Assembly: GCA_960531495.1 (NCBI GenBank)
Contig: OY482850.1
Location: 1,459,343-1,523,342, forward strand
Direction of reading: 5' to 3'
Length of the DNA: 64,000 nt
Source: Zeus faber
Lineage: Eukaryota; Chordata; Actinopteri; Zeiformes; Zeidae
How positions within the stretch are numbered: position 1 is the first letter of the stretch; every line of letters starts with the position of its first letter. This document shows, piece by piece, positions 10,441 to 23,499 of this stretch. The notes below the pieces were generated by a model that saw nothing but the letters and a program-made list of their open reading frames with translations, was not told where the DNA came from and did not search any database. The position numbers and the translations under genes were made by a program.

Positions 10441-12040
10441 CAGTGGGGCAAAAAAGTATTTAGTCAGCCACCAATTGTGCAAGTTCTCCCACTTAAAAAG
10501 ATGAGAGAGGCCTGTTATTTTCATCATAAGTATACCTAAACTATGAGAGACAAAATAAGAAAAAAAAAATCCAGAAAATCACATTGTCTGCATTTTAAAG
10601 AATTTTATTTGCAAATTATGGTGGAAAATAAGTATTTGGTCAATAACAAAAGTTCATCTCAATACTTTGTTTTATACCCTTTGTTTGCAATGACAGAGGT
10701 CAAACGTTTTCTGTAAGTCTTCACAAGGTTTTCACACACTGTCGCTGGTATTTTGGCCCATTCCTCCATGCAGATCTCCTCTAGAGCAGTGATGTTTTGG
10801 GGCTGTCGCTGGGCAACACGGACTTTCAACTCCCTCCAAAGATTTTCTATGGGGTTGAGATCTGGGGACTGGCTAGGCCACTCCAGGACCTTGAAATGCT
10901 TCATTACGAAGCCACTCCTTCGTTGCCCGGGGGTGTGTTTGGGATCATTGTCATGCTTAAAGACCCAGCCATGTTTCATCTTTGATGCCCTTGCTGATGG
11001 AAGGAGGTTTTCACTCAAAATCTCACGATACATGGCCCCATTCATTCTTTCCTTTACAAGGATCAGTCGTCCTGGTCCCTTTGCAGAAAAACAGCCCCAA
11101 AGCATGATGTTTCCACCCCCATGCTTCACAGTAGGTATGGTCTTCTTTGGATGCAACTCAGCTTTCTTTCTCCTCCAAACACAAGTTGAGTTTTTACCAA
11201 AAAGTTCTATTTTGGTTTCATCTGACCATATGACATTCTCCCAATCCTCTTCTGGATCATCCAAATGCTCTCTAGCAAACTTCAGACGGGCCTGGACATG
11301 TACTGGCTTAAGCAGGGGGACACGTCTGGCACTGTAGGATTTGAGTCCCTGGCGGCGTAGTGTTACTGATGGTAGCCTTTGTTACTTTGGTCCCAGCTCT
11401 CTGCAGGTCATTCACTAGGTCCCCCCGTGTGGTTCTGGGATGTTTGCTCACCGTTCTTGTGATCATTTTGACCCCACGGGGTGAGATCTTGCGTGGAGCC
11501 CCAGATGGAGGGAGATTATCAGTGGTCTTGTATGTCTTCCATTTTCTAATAATTGCTCTCACGGTTGATTTCTTCACAACAAGCTGCTTAACTATTGCAG
11601 ATTCAGTCTTCCCAGCCTGGTGCAGGTCTACAATTTTGTTTCTGGTGTCCTTTGACAGCTCTTTGGTCTTGGCCATAGTGGAATTTGGAGTGTGACTGTT
11701 TGAGGTTGTGGACAGGTGTCTTTTATACTAATAACGAGTTCAAACAGGTGCCATTAATACAGGTAACGAGTGGAGGACAGAGGAGCCTCCTAAAGAAAAA
11801 GTTACAGGTCTGTGAAAGCCAGAAATCTTGCTTGTTTGTAGGTGACCAAATACTTATTTTACAGAGGAATTTACCAATTAATGCATTAAAAATCCTACAA
11901 TGTGATTTCCTGGATTCTTTCCCCCCATTCTGTCTCTCATAGTCGAAGTGTACCTATGATGAAAATTACAGTCCTCTCATCTTTTTAAGAGGGAGAACTT
12001 GCACAATTGGTGCCTGACTAAATACTTTTTTGCCCCACTG
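10441..12040 (-). mobile_element. Tc1-like transposon (family 2), nearly complete
   Basis: Exactly 1600 bp between TA dinucleotides (10439-10440 and 12041-12042), the target duplication of Tc1/mariner elements. Both ends read CAGTGGGGCAAAAAAGTATT inward, and the inverted repeats continue with few differences for more than 100 bases on each side. The transposase is on the minus strand (11676-10659) and is broken by one frameshift. This family is widespread in fish; the good state of the ends points to a fairly young insertion. Confidence 0.95.
10659..11676 (-). pseudogene. Tc1 transposase with a single frameshift
   Basis: The N-terminal part (from 11676, starting [10 protein letters not shown]) contains the paired helix-turn-helix DNA-binding region with the GAPRKIS stretch that links the two halves. 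The reading frame is lost near 11355, where a one-base deletion fits best, and the correct frame resumes to run open to the stop at 10659. The catalytic triad is intact as DD34E: Asp in WSDETK, Asp in HDNDPKHT, Glu in PIENLW. The rest of the ORF looks undamaged, so the copy is nearly, but not quite, coding-competent. Confidence 0.9.
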
Positions 12041-12042
12041 TA

Positions 12043-14603
12043 GCTCCAAGAGGACTAAGTGCAGAGAAAGCCACCAGATTTATAGCTGAAGCTGGTACTA
12101 TTGGAGCATTGATTAAAACATGCTCTCCTCTATTGAATTACTGCCTTGCAGATGAACAACAAACTCTTTAACTGAAACACAAAAAACTTTTGTTTTTACA
12201 TAATTTATTTTCAGCAAATAAACATCTTTTGATAGTGCATTAATACATGTTAGGGTTGTCAAATGGAAAGATCTGACGCATGGTCAGTATTTTTATACTT
12301 GACAAAAGTTCATTAATTAAGAAAAAATAATACCTTCAACACAGTTCATGTTTTTGCTCTATGATATTTGACAGTAAAGTTGATATTTGTGAACATTAGT
12401 GTTTGCCGAAAATAAAATCATCTTTACTCTCTCTACTCTCAAGTTGACGAATCTGGTCTGAAGTCTGTGAACAAGCCACGGACTGAAGAGACTGTGAGGG
12501 GTTTGATTATATTTTCACAGGATTAAAGTTGTTTAACAAAACAATTTAACATATTTTGACATTCAGGACACTTTTTTGATCATGCTTCAAATTGGACCTT
12601 TGGACCTTTGATGAGCTTGTGATGTACATTTTATGAACTGTCAAAATCATACAAAAAAAAAAAAAAAAAAAAAAAAAAAGGGGATTTTCTTAGCATAAGA
12701 GAGGTTTGTTGGAGAAGACATAACTGAACCATTCCTGAAAGCGCGTCATATACCCTACTAAAATTGTGTGATTAACATTTACATCGAAAGAAAAGGAACA
12801 TCTTCCCCAAGATAATTTAACACCTGCAAGCAACATACTGCAGCATTTCTTCTGCAATGTTACCATAATTTTATTGTTCCAAGCTAGTGAAAATGGTACT
12901 TGCGATAGGTAGCACACGCTTTCAGAAACTGTCTCGCGTTGCGGCATTTCTTTCCAATGTTGATCCAGACTAGTCATCACATACTGATGATGGCTACACC
13001 ATTCCCTTGGCTTTAGAGTACAATAATGTGCTAAACAAAATCATGTAAGAAAAGGCAATCATTAGGCAATCCTCAGCTTTACCTTAAAGGGAACCATCAA
13101 TACAAAATTATTGATTTTGTATTGATCTGAAAGTTGCACAATGGCACTTCAGTTAAGTGAAATAAAGCTAGTAAGGTAGCTGGCAACCTTTGTTAGTGAA
13201 ATGAAATCTGCCTCAAGGCAGTCAAATAATACAATGAGTTTTAAGGTGAAATTTATGAACCAAACTGTACCGAATAGAATAACTAAAATAAAAATAAAAT
13301 AACTCGAGTTAGGACAGTTGTAAACAATGTTGACATAGATATGTCGCAATATATCTTTTAATATTTAATACATCCAAATCTCTATAGTGTAGTCTAGACT
13401 ATGGCCTTAATCCTATGTTTCTGGGTTGGGAACATCTGCATAGAAATATAACACTGAAACAGAGCATAGGATATTATGTATATAAAAATAAAGAAAAATA
13501 AAAGTAAAGGTAAAAATAAAAAAATAAAGAAATGGAATTTCAAAACAAGTTAGAAATCAAGAGGCATTGAAATGCAACAAACAAGTTCTCCTTAAGGAGA
13601 CCTATACACTTTGGCCACAAGGATTTAAAAACATACAAACACACAGACAGCACAACTGGCCAAGCCAAGGATGCAGAGACCACACAGAGAGACAGAGAGG
13701 GGGCTGTTCCGTGCTCAGATGAACTGAGTACCTGTAAACACTGAAATATTTATCTAGAAAAATACACTACTGTACTGACAGACCATAAGACATCCCAGAT
13801 CTTTAAGTAAAAGTACAAAGGAAGATTAGGAGGAAGTGCACTGAAGTTATATTGTAGGACATAACACTTACAAAATGCAGTGCATCTGGTGTGCCAATGC
13901 CAAATAAAACCTTTGGTGAGAATTTAAAGAAGAAGTGAGAAGTGTGTATACAAAGAAAATGTTTCTCCTCTGGTATATAAACTATTACTTAGCATGTAAT
14001 CTGTTGTGCTTTCTACCACCATCTCTATATAATCAGATCATGCAGTGTCAATCTATCTTGATAATGCCATAAAATGACCCTCTCCTATGGACCAAGACAA
14101 GTCAAGGGGACTCGGCCATGACATGAGTTTGTTTGACTGGGATTTTGTTTAATTAACTTAAACATTTTGGGGGGAAAAAAAACAAAAAAAAAGAGCAGCG
14201 AATTGTAAAGTAAGCAGAGTAAAGGGAGATACAGTACAATGCATCTCTCACCCTTTTGTGCCTGGCCCATAAGCCAGCTTGAAAGGACTGCTTCTCAGGC
14301 CCTGTCCATTCTATCTACCATCGTTCACCCACGCACAAACCCCCCTCCCAAAAAAAAAAAAAAAAAAGGCACTGTACCGTCCCTTGAATTCACTGCTGTG
14401 TCAAATTTCAAAGCGATCTCACTCTTCATTACTTTATGCAAACAACTGTGAAAAGTTGGCAGCAAGTCGCAAGGGAGAACTATTTTACCCTCTTCCTGAA
14501 GAAACTAGAGCCTAGCCCCTCCAATCCTGTGGTTAAGCATGCCTCAGGCGGGGAACAACCCCCCTTCAAAATCTTTTCTGAGACAGTTTTCAATGTCACA
14601 GTC
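12043..14603. other. Non-coding stretch downstream of the C11orf24-like gene
   Basis: AT-rich intergenic or 3' untranslated sequence. It contains a 27-base A run at about 12653-12679 and an A run near 14349, and otherwise no recognised element. The part nearest 14603 is probably the 3' untranslated region of the minus-strand gene, whose end cannot be placed. Confidence 0.5.
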
Positions 14604-15947
<1,344 letters not shown>

Positions 15948-16488
15948 TTATTTCCCTTCACACTGATGGATGGGGTCCATGGATAAATGGGGTCTAACAA
16001 TTGGGTCCATTTTCAAATTCACTGTAAAGGCAGGTTACCAAGGAATTTCACTCCGGTTTCCAATGAGTCTTTGTACAGTAAAGAAAGAATGTTAAAAAAA
16101 ATAAAAGTAAAACAGCATTTTAGATAAGTTTAATTAAACTATGTACATAAACATTCAAATAAAATAAAAATAGGTCAATAGTTTATGGCCTTAAACTACC
16201 TCAAGTCTTCCTCTTTAAAGAGATTGTATAATCTATGAATGAAAACAATAAAGGTTATGTTCAAATTCAAGCACCTGGAAACTACTACTACTCATGTGGG
16301 TCTCTGATTAACTAACATGGTGCTACCAAATTCCCCCATGATCTAAGATCCCAATTCCTGAGAATGAGACTTAAGACACCCCATCTTTACCTCCCCTGTA
16401 TTTCAAACCAGGGAACATGGGTACACTATCATTATTTCATTATCTTAATAAATGTTTTATTGTCAGGGTTAGTATATACAGGGTATCT

Positions 16489-17445
16489 TTTTTTTTTTTT
16501 TTTTTTTTTTTTAAATAAATCTGTGCTGTTAGCATGCTGGGCAAACAACAGAGTATTTGTATGCCATTGCATCTAGGACAGAGTTAGTTTGCAAGTAGAG
16601 TTCAAACTCTCAACCTGCAATGCAACTATTAATTCTAAAATCCTCAAGAACTGTTGCATTAACTCTGTCTTGTGGATGACCTGTAGGATGACAAGGGCAC
16701 AGTTTTTGGTTATACAGAACCACCACCAACACCCCTATTTGGAGAACTATTTGTCATGTTTTGGTCTATAAACAACTGATCACTACTCCAAGAGGGGGAG
16801 AATAGAACCAAACAACATTTACACAAAAACATAAACATTGGACTACAATATGTATTGAAAAAGTTAATTGGATCCAGGAAAACTAGAACTACAACTGGGC
16901 ACGTGGCCTCTTCCTGTCATAGTTATGGCAGTAAATGAGGGAGGAAAGGAGAGGAATGCAACCAGGAGGGTGCTGGGGGGCACTCGAAGCAGGTGTGGTG
17001 GTGTGTGTGTGTGTGTGTGTGTGTGTGCCAGAACACTGACAGACTGACACCCCGCCTGAACCTCTCGCCCCGCAGGCGAGCCGGCAGGACCCCCATGCCG
17101 ACCCACGACCTGCGCAAGGGCAATGCCCGCCCCACCGCAGCCGACCATACGCCTCCCCCGGCGTGAGACACTAGTGCCCATCCACGTAGCAAAGTGTGCT
17201 CAGTGCGGGGCACCTGGATGTTAGCCCGCCACCCTGCCGATGCCTGCAGGCCGCCAAATATACAGACCCTCCCCGAGCACCCGGGGTGCCCGCCGCAGAG
17301 AAGCCGCGCAGCAGAAGCAATAGGCCGACAGTCGCCCCCCCACACCCCAACTCACAACCACAACAGCAAGCAGCGCCCCCAGGGGCCCCGGAAGGCACCC
17401 TGCGCCGCTCTCCGTAGCCAAGCCAGGTCGCAGCACATCTTACAG
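16489..17445 (-). mobile_element. PolyA-tailed retroposon R, copy 1
   Basis: Flanked by a perfect 13-bp direct repeat, ATACAGGGTATCT, at 16476-16488 and 17446-17458. On the minus strand it ends in a polyA tail (T run 16489-16512), so it was retroposed with LINE-type machinery. The 5' half (17030-17445) is strikingly GC-rich and contains a (GT)n/(CA)n run at 16999-17027; the 3' half is ordinary and contains a splice-like CCTACAGGTC. The 3' portion recurs at 62699-63127 on the plus strand. No intact ORF or known domain. It may be a LINE 3' end, a SINE-like element or a retrocopy of a non-coding transcript. Confidence 0.8.
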
Positions 17446-18629
17446 ATACAGGGTATCTATATCAATGTTGTCAAAGTTACTTAATTTTACTATGTTGTCC
17501 ATTTATTCATTCATGTTACAGCAATGCATTTTCAAATGGAATTAAATTCAAAATATGGCAAAAGAAAAATGTGTTACCATAGTTGTCAGGGTGACCGGGA
17601 GATATTTTTAAGATCTCAGCATAATCATTGGATTTACCCTAAAAACAGAAATACTATATATGAAATTAATCCAAAAATGTGGACTATCAGGAAAATGTTC
17701 ATGGGTAATGTAAAATGAATGTGCTGACTAGTAAACGTCTAAAGCTCAATTTGCCACTCAACACCATTCATATCTTAGCCTTGAAAAAGTTCCCTGAAGA
17801 CACTTAAACTATTTAGTTCTGTTATTAAGGTAGATTTATAACTCTAGCTGTGTATACTCTGCAGAATAACCCAAAACAAAATGTAACCCAGTGGAAAGTA
17901 TTAAGTTTTTCCCGGATCTTGGAACAAAATTACACCCCCCCCCCCCATGTAACCCTTCAACAAATAAACAAATCACATAACTCCAATCAACATATTCAGT
18001 CGAAACCTATTTCAAAACATGCCTTTTTTGTCCACATTTGATGGACCATGGATTTATATCAAGAGAAAAATTTGAAATTAATTTCTCATGAAACTTATGA
18101 CATTGTAGAAAAGTCTGTTGCTTAGTCTAGAAAATTCTTAGCTAGAGTTCTTTGGTTTTTATGCTTAATTGTACACAGTTGAAAGACGATTCTTACTTAG
18201 ACATCATACAATTTTAGTCTCAATCATTTCAGATATCCGTGTGAACTTTGATTTTCTATTTGTATTTGAATTTTAGCGGAAAGATCACACAAACGCTGAT
18301 AGGCCAATACAGAGAAGAATGCAGCCAGGTGAAACAAGGTCAGTGGATGGATTGGGAAAGTGTAGGAAGGCGGAAGATGGACTGGGAAGATTTTTGGCGC
18401 ATGGAGACCAGTCATTCATTTTCTCTTTGGAGGAACCTATGATGTGCAGTAAAGGTAGGTGTTAAGAGGGTTTGCTGCCAATTTAACTACATCATTCCTT
18501 TGGAATTCAAGGTCATTCTTGAAGATCAGCTCTAATGGATTTGTCTGAAACAGCTGGAGGGGGCTAGTCAGCAGCTAAGAAAACATTAGTTGGGGAGGTA
18601 GCTATTAGTAAGAAACAATGATTGTAAGG

Positions 18630-18830
18630 GATGGGCCCATACTGAACCAGTAGCACTGAGCATGTATCTTAACAGTGCCAGTGGGATTACTCACTGGGCA
18701 GGTCTGTGCGGTGCTGATAGTTAGGGATGGATGATATCCACTAACCATCCCTATACGGACCAGGTGGCAGTGAGCATATGTTAACATGCTAGTAGAATTG
18801 GAAAGGGCAGGCAAGTGTTATGCCAGGGAC
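18630..18830. repeat. Imperfect tandem duplication
   Basis: Two neighbouring units of roughly 100 bp share the order CCATA/CTATAC, AGCACTGAGCATG or GGCAGTGAGCATATG, TTAACA, and GGGCAGG. They are quite diverged. No function is suggested. Confidence 0.4.
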
Positions 18831-19849
18831 AGTAGTTGTGAAAGGACACTGTCCATATAAAAGGCCCGTACAGAATCGTTGGCACCAAGTATGCATTAAA
18901 GGTGTCAGAAACATTGTGTTTGTAAAATAGTATTTTTCCTCATTATTCTCTCTCATTATTTTTTCTGTTTCATTTTGTTTATGTTGACAGACAGATGCTG
19001 TTGCATGCCAGTACAGATATAATATACAAATTTGATATGCTATATACTGTATATTTAATTTTGTGTTCAGCCATTTTAATTGCTTGTTGTACCTGAATTG
19101 TACTGGATAACTGTAGATAATGGATATTTTGCAGTTTGTTTGCCATCTCTGATTTCTCTCCACAGCAGTTGCTACTCAGCCTAGCATTACCCATAATGCA
19201 TGAGTTGGTTGTAATGGAGCAGTTATTACAATTACATGGAACATTCGCTGCCTTGACACTAACATTCAAAATACATATTAGCATAATTAGATTTATAAAT
19301 GAGCGTATGTCAGAATAGTTAATTTTGTTATCAGTTTCCCTCAAAATAGAAGAAAACCTGAGTGTTCAGATCAAACATGAGGAAACCTTTTGACGATTTG
19401 AAGCATTGTATGAAAATTATATAAAATCAATTTTAAGAATCTCAGCTGTGCCAATGACCAAAATCAGAATGCTAACATGCTAACTCAGATGGTTTTCAGA
19501 TGCTCAGATCACAAGATGTGGTCTGGCCTTTTTTTATTTAGACTGAATGCCTGGTCTGATGTCTTGGAAAAAAGACAGTGCCAAACATGGACGGAAAAGA
19601 GGACCGGCTGATTGACACTCAGGGTTTAGTGGAAGAAGCCTAACAAGAAGCCAGTCTCTGTCAACATTGTTCCCTTAATGCTTAATGGATGCATGTCTTT
19701 TAAATCCTGTTTCCTCTAAATCTGGCATTACATCATTCTCTCCCCCCTCTCCGCAGTCCTCTGACAAGTAAACCAGCTGGTGATAGTACCACTGGTTGTT
19801 GAGAATTACCCCATGAGTGATTGATCAAGTAACCCAGGAGTGTGCAGAT

Positions 19850-20330
19850 CCTGTCATTCCAAGCTCAGAGAGGGTGGAGAAGCATTTGGTGGTTAAGTGT
19901 GTCGCAGGCAGTAGACCACTCTAGAAGAATAAGGACTGACGAGAGGGATTAAGCCAAGGAAGTTTTGAGGGCCTCCATGACTGCAAGAAGAGCAGTCTGG
20001 GTAAAGTGGAAAGTCTTGAAGCCAGATTGTAGCGAGTTGAGGTCATTTTGAGAGAGGTAGCGAGAGAGTTGATTGGAGACTGTTCGCTCAAGGGTTTTTA
20101 ATAGAAAGGAGAGAAGTGACACGGATCTGTAGTTCTGGAAAGCAGCTGGGTCAACGGATGGTTTTGAGAAGAGACTTGATTGGCAGACTTCAGGGCGGTA
20201 GAAATAGAGCCTGAGGACAGGGACCTGACCTTCCTCATGTAGTGAGGAAGGTCAGGGTCAGAGATGGTTTGGAGAAGAGGTGAAGGGATAAGATTGAGGG
20301 GGCAGGTCGTGGTTCGGTTGGATTGGACGA
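19850..20330 (-). repeat. Purine-rich dispersed repeat
   Basis: A long purine-rich block (AGAAGAGCAG, GAGAGAGGTAGCGAGAGAG and similar) resembling a repeat seen widely in teleost genomes, with no open frame. The family cannot be named from the sequence alone. Confidence 0.35.
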
Positions 20331-20744
20331 CTTTCAGTACTTACTTGCATTTAACAGCCAGCGGTTTCCTCCTTATAGCTATTCAAATAGTTGTTGCTGT
20401 GATAAATAGCATGGTATTTCACATTGAAACAATAGTCAATTAATTAACAAAAAAAAAAAAAAGTTTAACAAAATACATAAATAAAAGAGAGACCTTGCAA
20501 GCAAGTAATACGACTCCTAGTTGGTCTGCCATGGCCTTATTGTCTTTTTGTTTGGCCTACACTCCAGTAACTACCCTAGTTCACAGCGACAACCATTTTC
20601 ATTTTGCAGAATTTACCTTCTTCCACATTTGGGTTTTCTCAGTCCCATTACATCAAAATTTAGAATGTCTGCGTTTCCATTTATTCAGCACTTAAATGAA
20701 GGAATACCTCATACACACTTAAATCATTAAGGACTCTATGCATG

Positions 20745-20782
20745 TTACATGGGTCTGAAAGAAGTCTTTCAGACCCATGTAA
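20745..20782. repeat. Perfect 17-bp hairpin
   Basis: Arm TTACATGGGTCTGAAAG, 4-base loop AAGT, then the exact reverse complement. It lies inside the intron of the C11orf24-like gene. No U tract or other sign of a terminator or RNA gene adjoins it. Confidence 0.95.
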
Positions 20783-21979
20783 AAGAGAAGATTATGGACA
20801 GTTATAATTGTTTTGAGAAAACAACTGTCATTTTGAGAAAATGTCTTGATTTAGGGATCACACTGAGCAAATATGGGCTATTCCTAAGTATGGTTCAAGT
20901 ACAGTTTAAATAAATCACTTGGATTGAATTTGGAAATCCTTTCATGGTCGTTCAGCCATGCTTCAGTTAACCAAACAGTTGAATCTAACGAACAGCGGTC
21001 ATTCCCGTGGGTTTCACAAAATAATTCCAAACTCTTCAGTGAGATGTTTGGTGCACATTTTTCCACACCTTGACTAAAAATCTACACATGTATCTATTAA
21101 GGAGACTCGCCTTCCCTCCCCCTGTGGGGGGGGGGGGAGCAAGTTTGAGACAAGAGATTTGAGATAGCGGGACACGCTAAGAAAACTAAAGAGAAAGAGA
21201 CACTTTGGCATCAATAGTTGGCCAGATGGCCTCTAACCAGATAACGAAGCTGGACTAATGTTTTGTTTGTATGCGTTTGACAATTGTTGGTAAAGGGTGT
21301 TCAGATGGGAAGGAGACACAGAGAAAGGAGATTGACAGTGTGAGGTAATAAGAAGAAAAAGGGAAAGATCATAAACAGAAAAGAGAAGAGTGAGGAAAAA
21401 TACAAGGAGAAAGAGATGAAGGGATCAAGGCACCGTGTAGCTCATGGACTCATGGATCACAAACACACACAACACACGCACGTGTGTGTGCGTGCGTGGT
21501 CCCTTTCATCCTCAATTAGAACCACATGGCGGCTTTGAAATCTTACCTCCACCGAGGAGGGAGATGTGATTTAGAAAAAACACCAACATTCACATATGGT
21601 TCTGGTTGTTTTTTTTCCCCCCACGAAAAAGTGAGATACCGGGCAGGCAAACGCCTCCCTGTATTCTTTCATTGCATCTCTCCCGTGATCTTTTTTTTTT
21701 TTTTTCCTTCTTCTTTCAGAGTGTCTTTTTCTTTCTCACCTAAAGCATCCTACACTTCCCATATCTCAGGGGAGAAATCTGTGTGTACAGGTATGCGAGA
21801 CCATGGAAATCAAGAGTTTATTGCCACACTTTGTGTTTTACGCTTAAGTAATGCCTCACACTGCTGCCCCCCCAACCTAGAAGTAAGCATATGTGAAATC
21901 CAAAACCCTTGGGGAAAGAATTACATTCATAAACTTTTAGATTAGATTAAGTCATTTCACTAAACCTTTTGGGGAGTTT

Positions 21980-22110
21980 ATTTATTTTAAATGTGGAGAG
22001 CAGTGGGGGAAGACAGAAAACAGGGTAGAGATAGGAAGAGACACGCAGCAAACGACCACATGCTGGATTCGAACCAGGGTCGCTGCAAGCATTATGCCTA
22101 TATGGTAGGC
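21980..22110 (-). repeat. SINE-like repeat with a tRNA-type B box
   Basis: On the minus strand it reads GACCCTGGTTCGAATCCAGC, then GTTTGCTGCGTGTCT and a pyrimidine-rich stretch with CCCCCACT. GGTTCGAATCC is a perfect RNA polymerase III B box. The layout matches a dispersed repeat frequent in fish genomes. There is no cloverleaf, so it is not a tRNA gene. Confidence 0.55.
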
Positions 22111-22578
22111 ATACAATATAAACATGTCTTAATTGAACAATTGTAATTGTGCATAGTATAGACAATCGCAATCCTGACTATCAAGCCATCTTGCAATGTT
22201 GCTGATGACCACAGCAGAACCTTCTAGTTCCAAAGAGTGAAGGGCTCATTTGACAGGAACATGAATGTATTGACATGAAAACTGTCCCTGAATCAATCCA
22301 GCTGGTTTATTTAAACTCTACTATAAACATGCATGAATATCCCAAATTATTCAGAAACAGTATGACCCAAAAATATATAATCAATACATGAAACTGAACA
22401 ACTGAAAATGCCTAAAATGCTTCTACGTGTAACTTGAATTGTTGCCTGCGTGCGAAAGCCCTGTCAGGAGAATTAATGGGGAGCCATGAAGTTTAAATAC
22501 ACATTTTACAACAGATAAATTCTTCTACACTTTGTGGCTTCCAATACCTGTTATCTGACTAATGTAGCTGGTGGGAAA

Positions 22579-22595
22579 GGGGGGGGGGGGGGGGG
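22579..22595 (+). repeat. G17 homopolymer run
   Basis: Seventeen consecutive G residues. Such tracts can form G-quadruplexes and are prone to length change; exact length in an assembly may be unreliable. Confidence 0.9.
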
Positions 22596-23139
22596 CTGTG
22601 TTTGGTTGACCGGTAAATTTGAACTAGTGAGGTTCAGATAAGTAAAGAGTTATGTGAAAATGAATTTTAATTAATTGATGTATTCATTCATTCATTCAGA
22701 TTAATTTCAAGGGTATTCATTTCAATGGTCTTAATTACTAGAATGTTGATTTTTGGTTGGTTTCTCAAAAGGGCAACATTCATAAGCAAGCAGAGCAAAC
22801 AAATTGGATTAAAGCCAGTGCTGCAGTTTGGTCAACTGTTTAGCTTGTCATCTAGTTTGCATCAGTTTTTGACCCTACGTTTTATTTTTCTTTCTTTTTT
22901 AAATTATTAATTTCTGTATATATATCTTTTTAACTCTATCGAAGTTACTATCAACAAGTCATTTGAATTTAACTTGCACTGTTGAGAATCTAATCTAATC
23001 TGGCAGTATAAAGTCTTACATCAAGTTAATGAAGACATACAATACTTCCACAGTGCTGTAAACACATCTACCAGACAAATGCAGTCTAGCTGCTATTCTA
23101 TCAAGCTTGTATTGACCAACTCCCACCCCACACACTTAC

Positions 23140-23356
23140 ATGAAGTGGTGCAGTTGACTTTCTGTGTTGCGTTGAGGGAGGATGGGATAGCAGAACCAGT
23201 ACTGGTTGGTCTGGGCTCCTTTTTGGCGATCGTGGTGCACAAGGAGGCATCTGGGAGAAGCAGCAGTATCAGCAGCGTGTGGAGGAGGAGAGGGAGCAGG
23301 AGATGCCGCTGTCTGGAGGTATAGCGCAGGGATGGTGGAGGGACATGGTGGAACAT
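23140..23356 (-). CDS. c11orf24: C11orf24-like membrane mucin, first coding exon
   Basis: Encodes the N-terminal 72 residues plus the first base of codon 73. The chosen start, MFHHV at 23356, precedes a basic stretch and a strongly hydrophobic run (LLLPLLLHTLLILLLL) typical of a signal peptide, ending near ASLC. Further upstream the frame runs into a (CA)n-derived low-complexity stretch, so an earlier start is unlikely. The exon stops at a consensus donor (GTAAGT, 23139-23134) in phase 1, which joins the exon at 15922 in frame. The extracellular part after the signal has N-x-T sites (NATQ, NCTT). Upstream untranslated exons are not resolved. Confidence 0.8.
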
Positions 23357-23376
23357 GGCGGTATTGAGGACAGAAA

Positions 23377-23397
23377 CACACATACACACACACACAC
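23377..23397. repeat. (CA)n microsatellite
   Basis: Short CA run 20 bases upstream of the C11orf24-like start codon on the minus strand. Confidence 0.85.
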
Positions 23398-23399
23398 CT

Positions 23400-23437
23400 C
23401 TTACATGTGCAGCCTTGCAGGAGGCTGCACATGTAAG
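23400..23437. repeat. Perfect 16-bp hairpin upstream of the C11orf24-like start
   Basis: Arm CTTACATGTGCAGCCT, 6-base loop TGCAGG, exact reverse-complement arm. It begins 44 bases 5' of the start codon on the minus strand, so if transcribed it would form a stable stem in the 5' untranslated region, or it lies in the flanking intron. Confidence 0.95.
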
Positions 23438-23499
23438 ACCCCACTTAACGATCACATTCACGTTGGCACTAGTGCAGACTTGAAGAAGAGGCGGCACAA

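Noticed and set aside
16864-17484. GC-rich ORFs of 60-140 codons on both strands as a host exon
   Set aside because: They belong to a polyA-tailed insertion with a 13-bp target duplication, and no frame shows a domain.
18979-19344. Cys-rich minus-strand ORF with a signal-like hydrophobic stretch (resembles a small receptor ectodomain)
   Set aside because: The cysteine spacing fits no family I could confirm, no clear splice sites frame it, and it lies inside the intron of the C11orf24-like gene.
21526-21945. 139-codon plus-strand ORF
   Set aside because: No recognisable motif, low-complexity Phe runs from a T tract, and no splice context.
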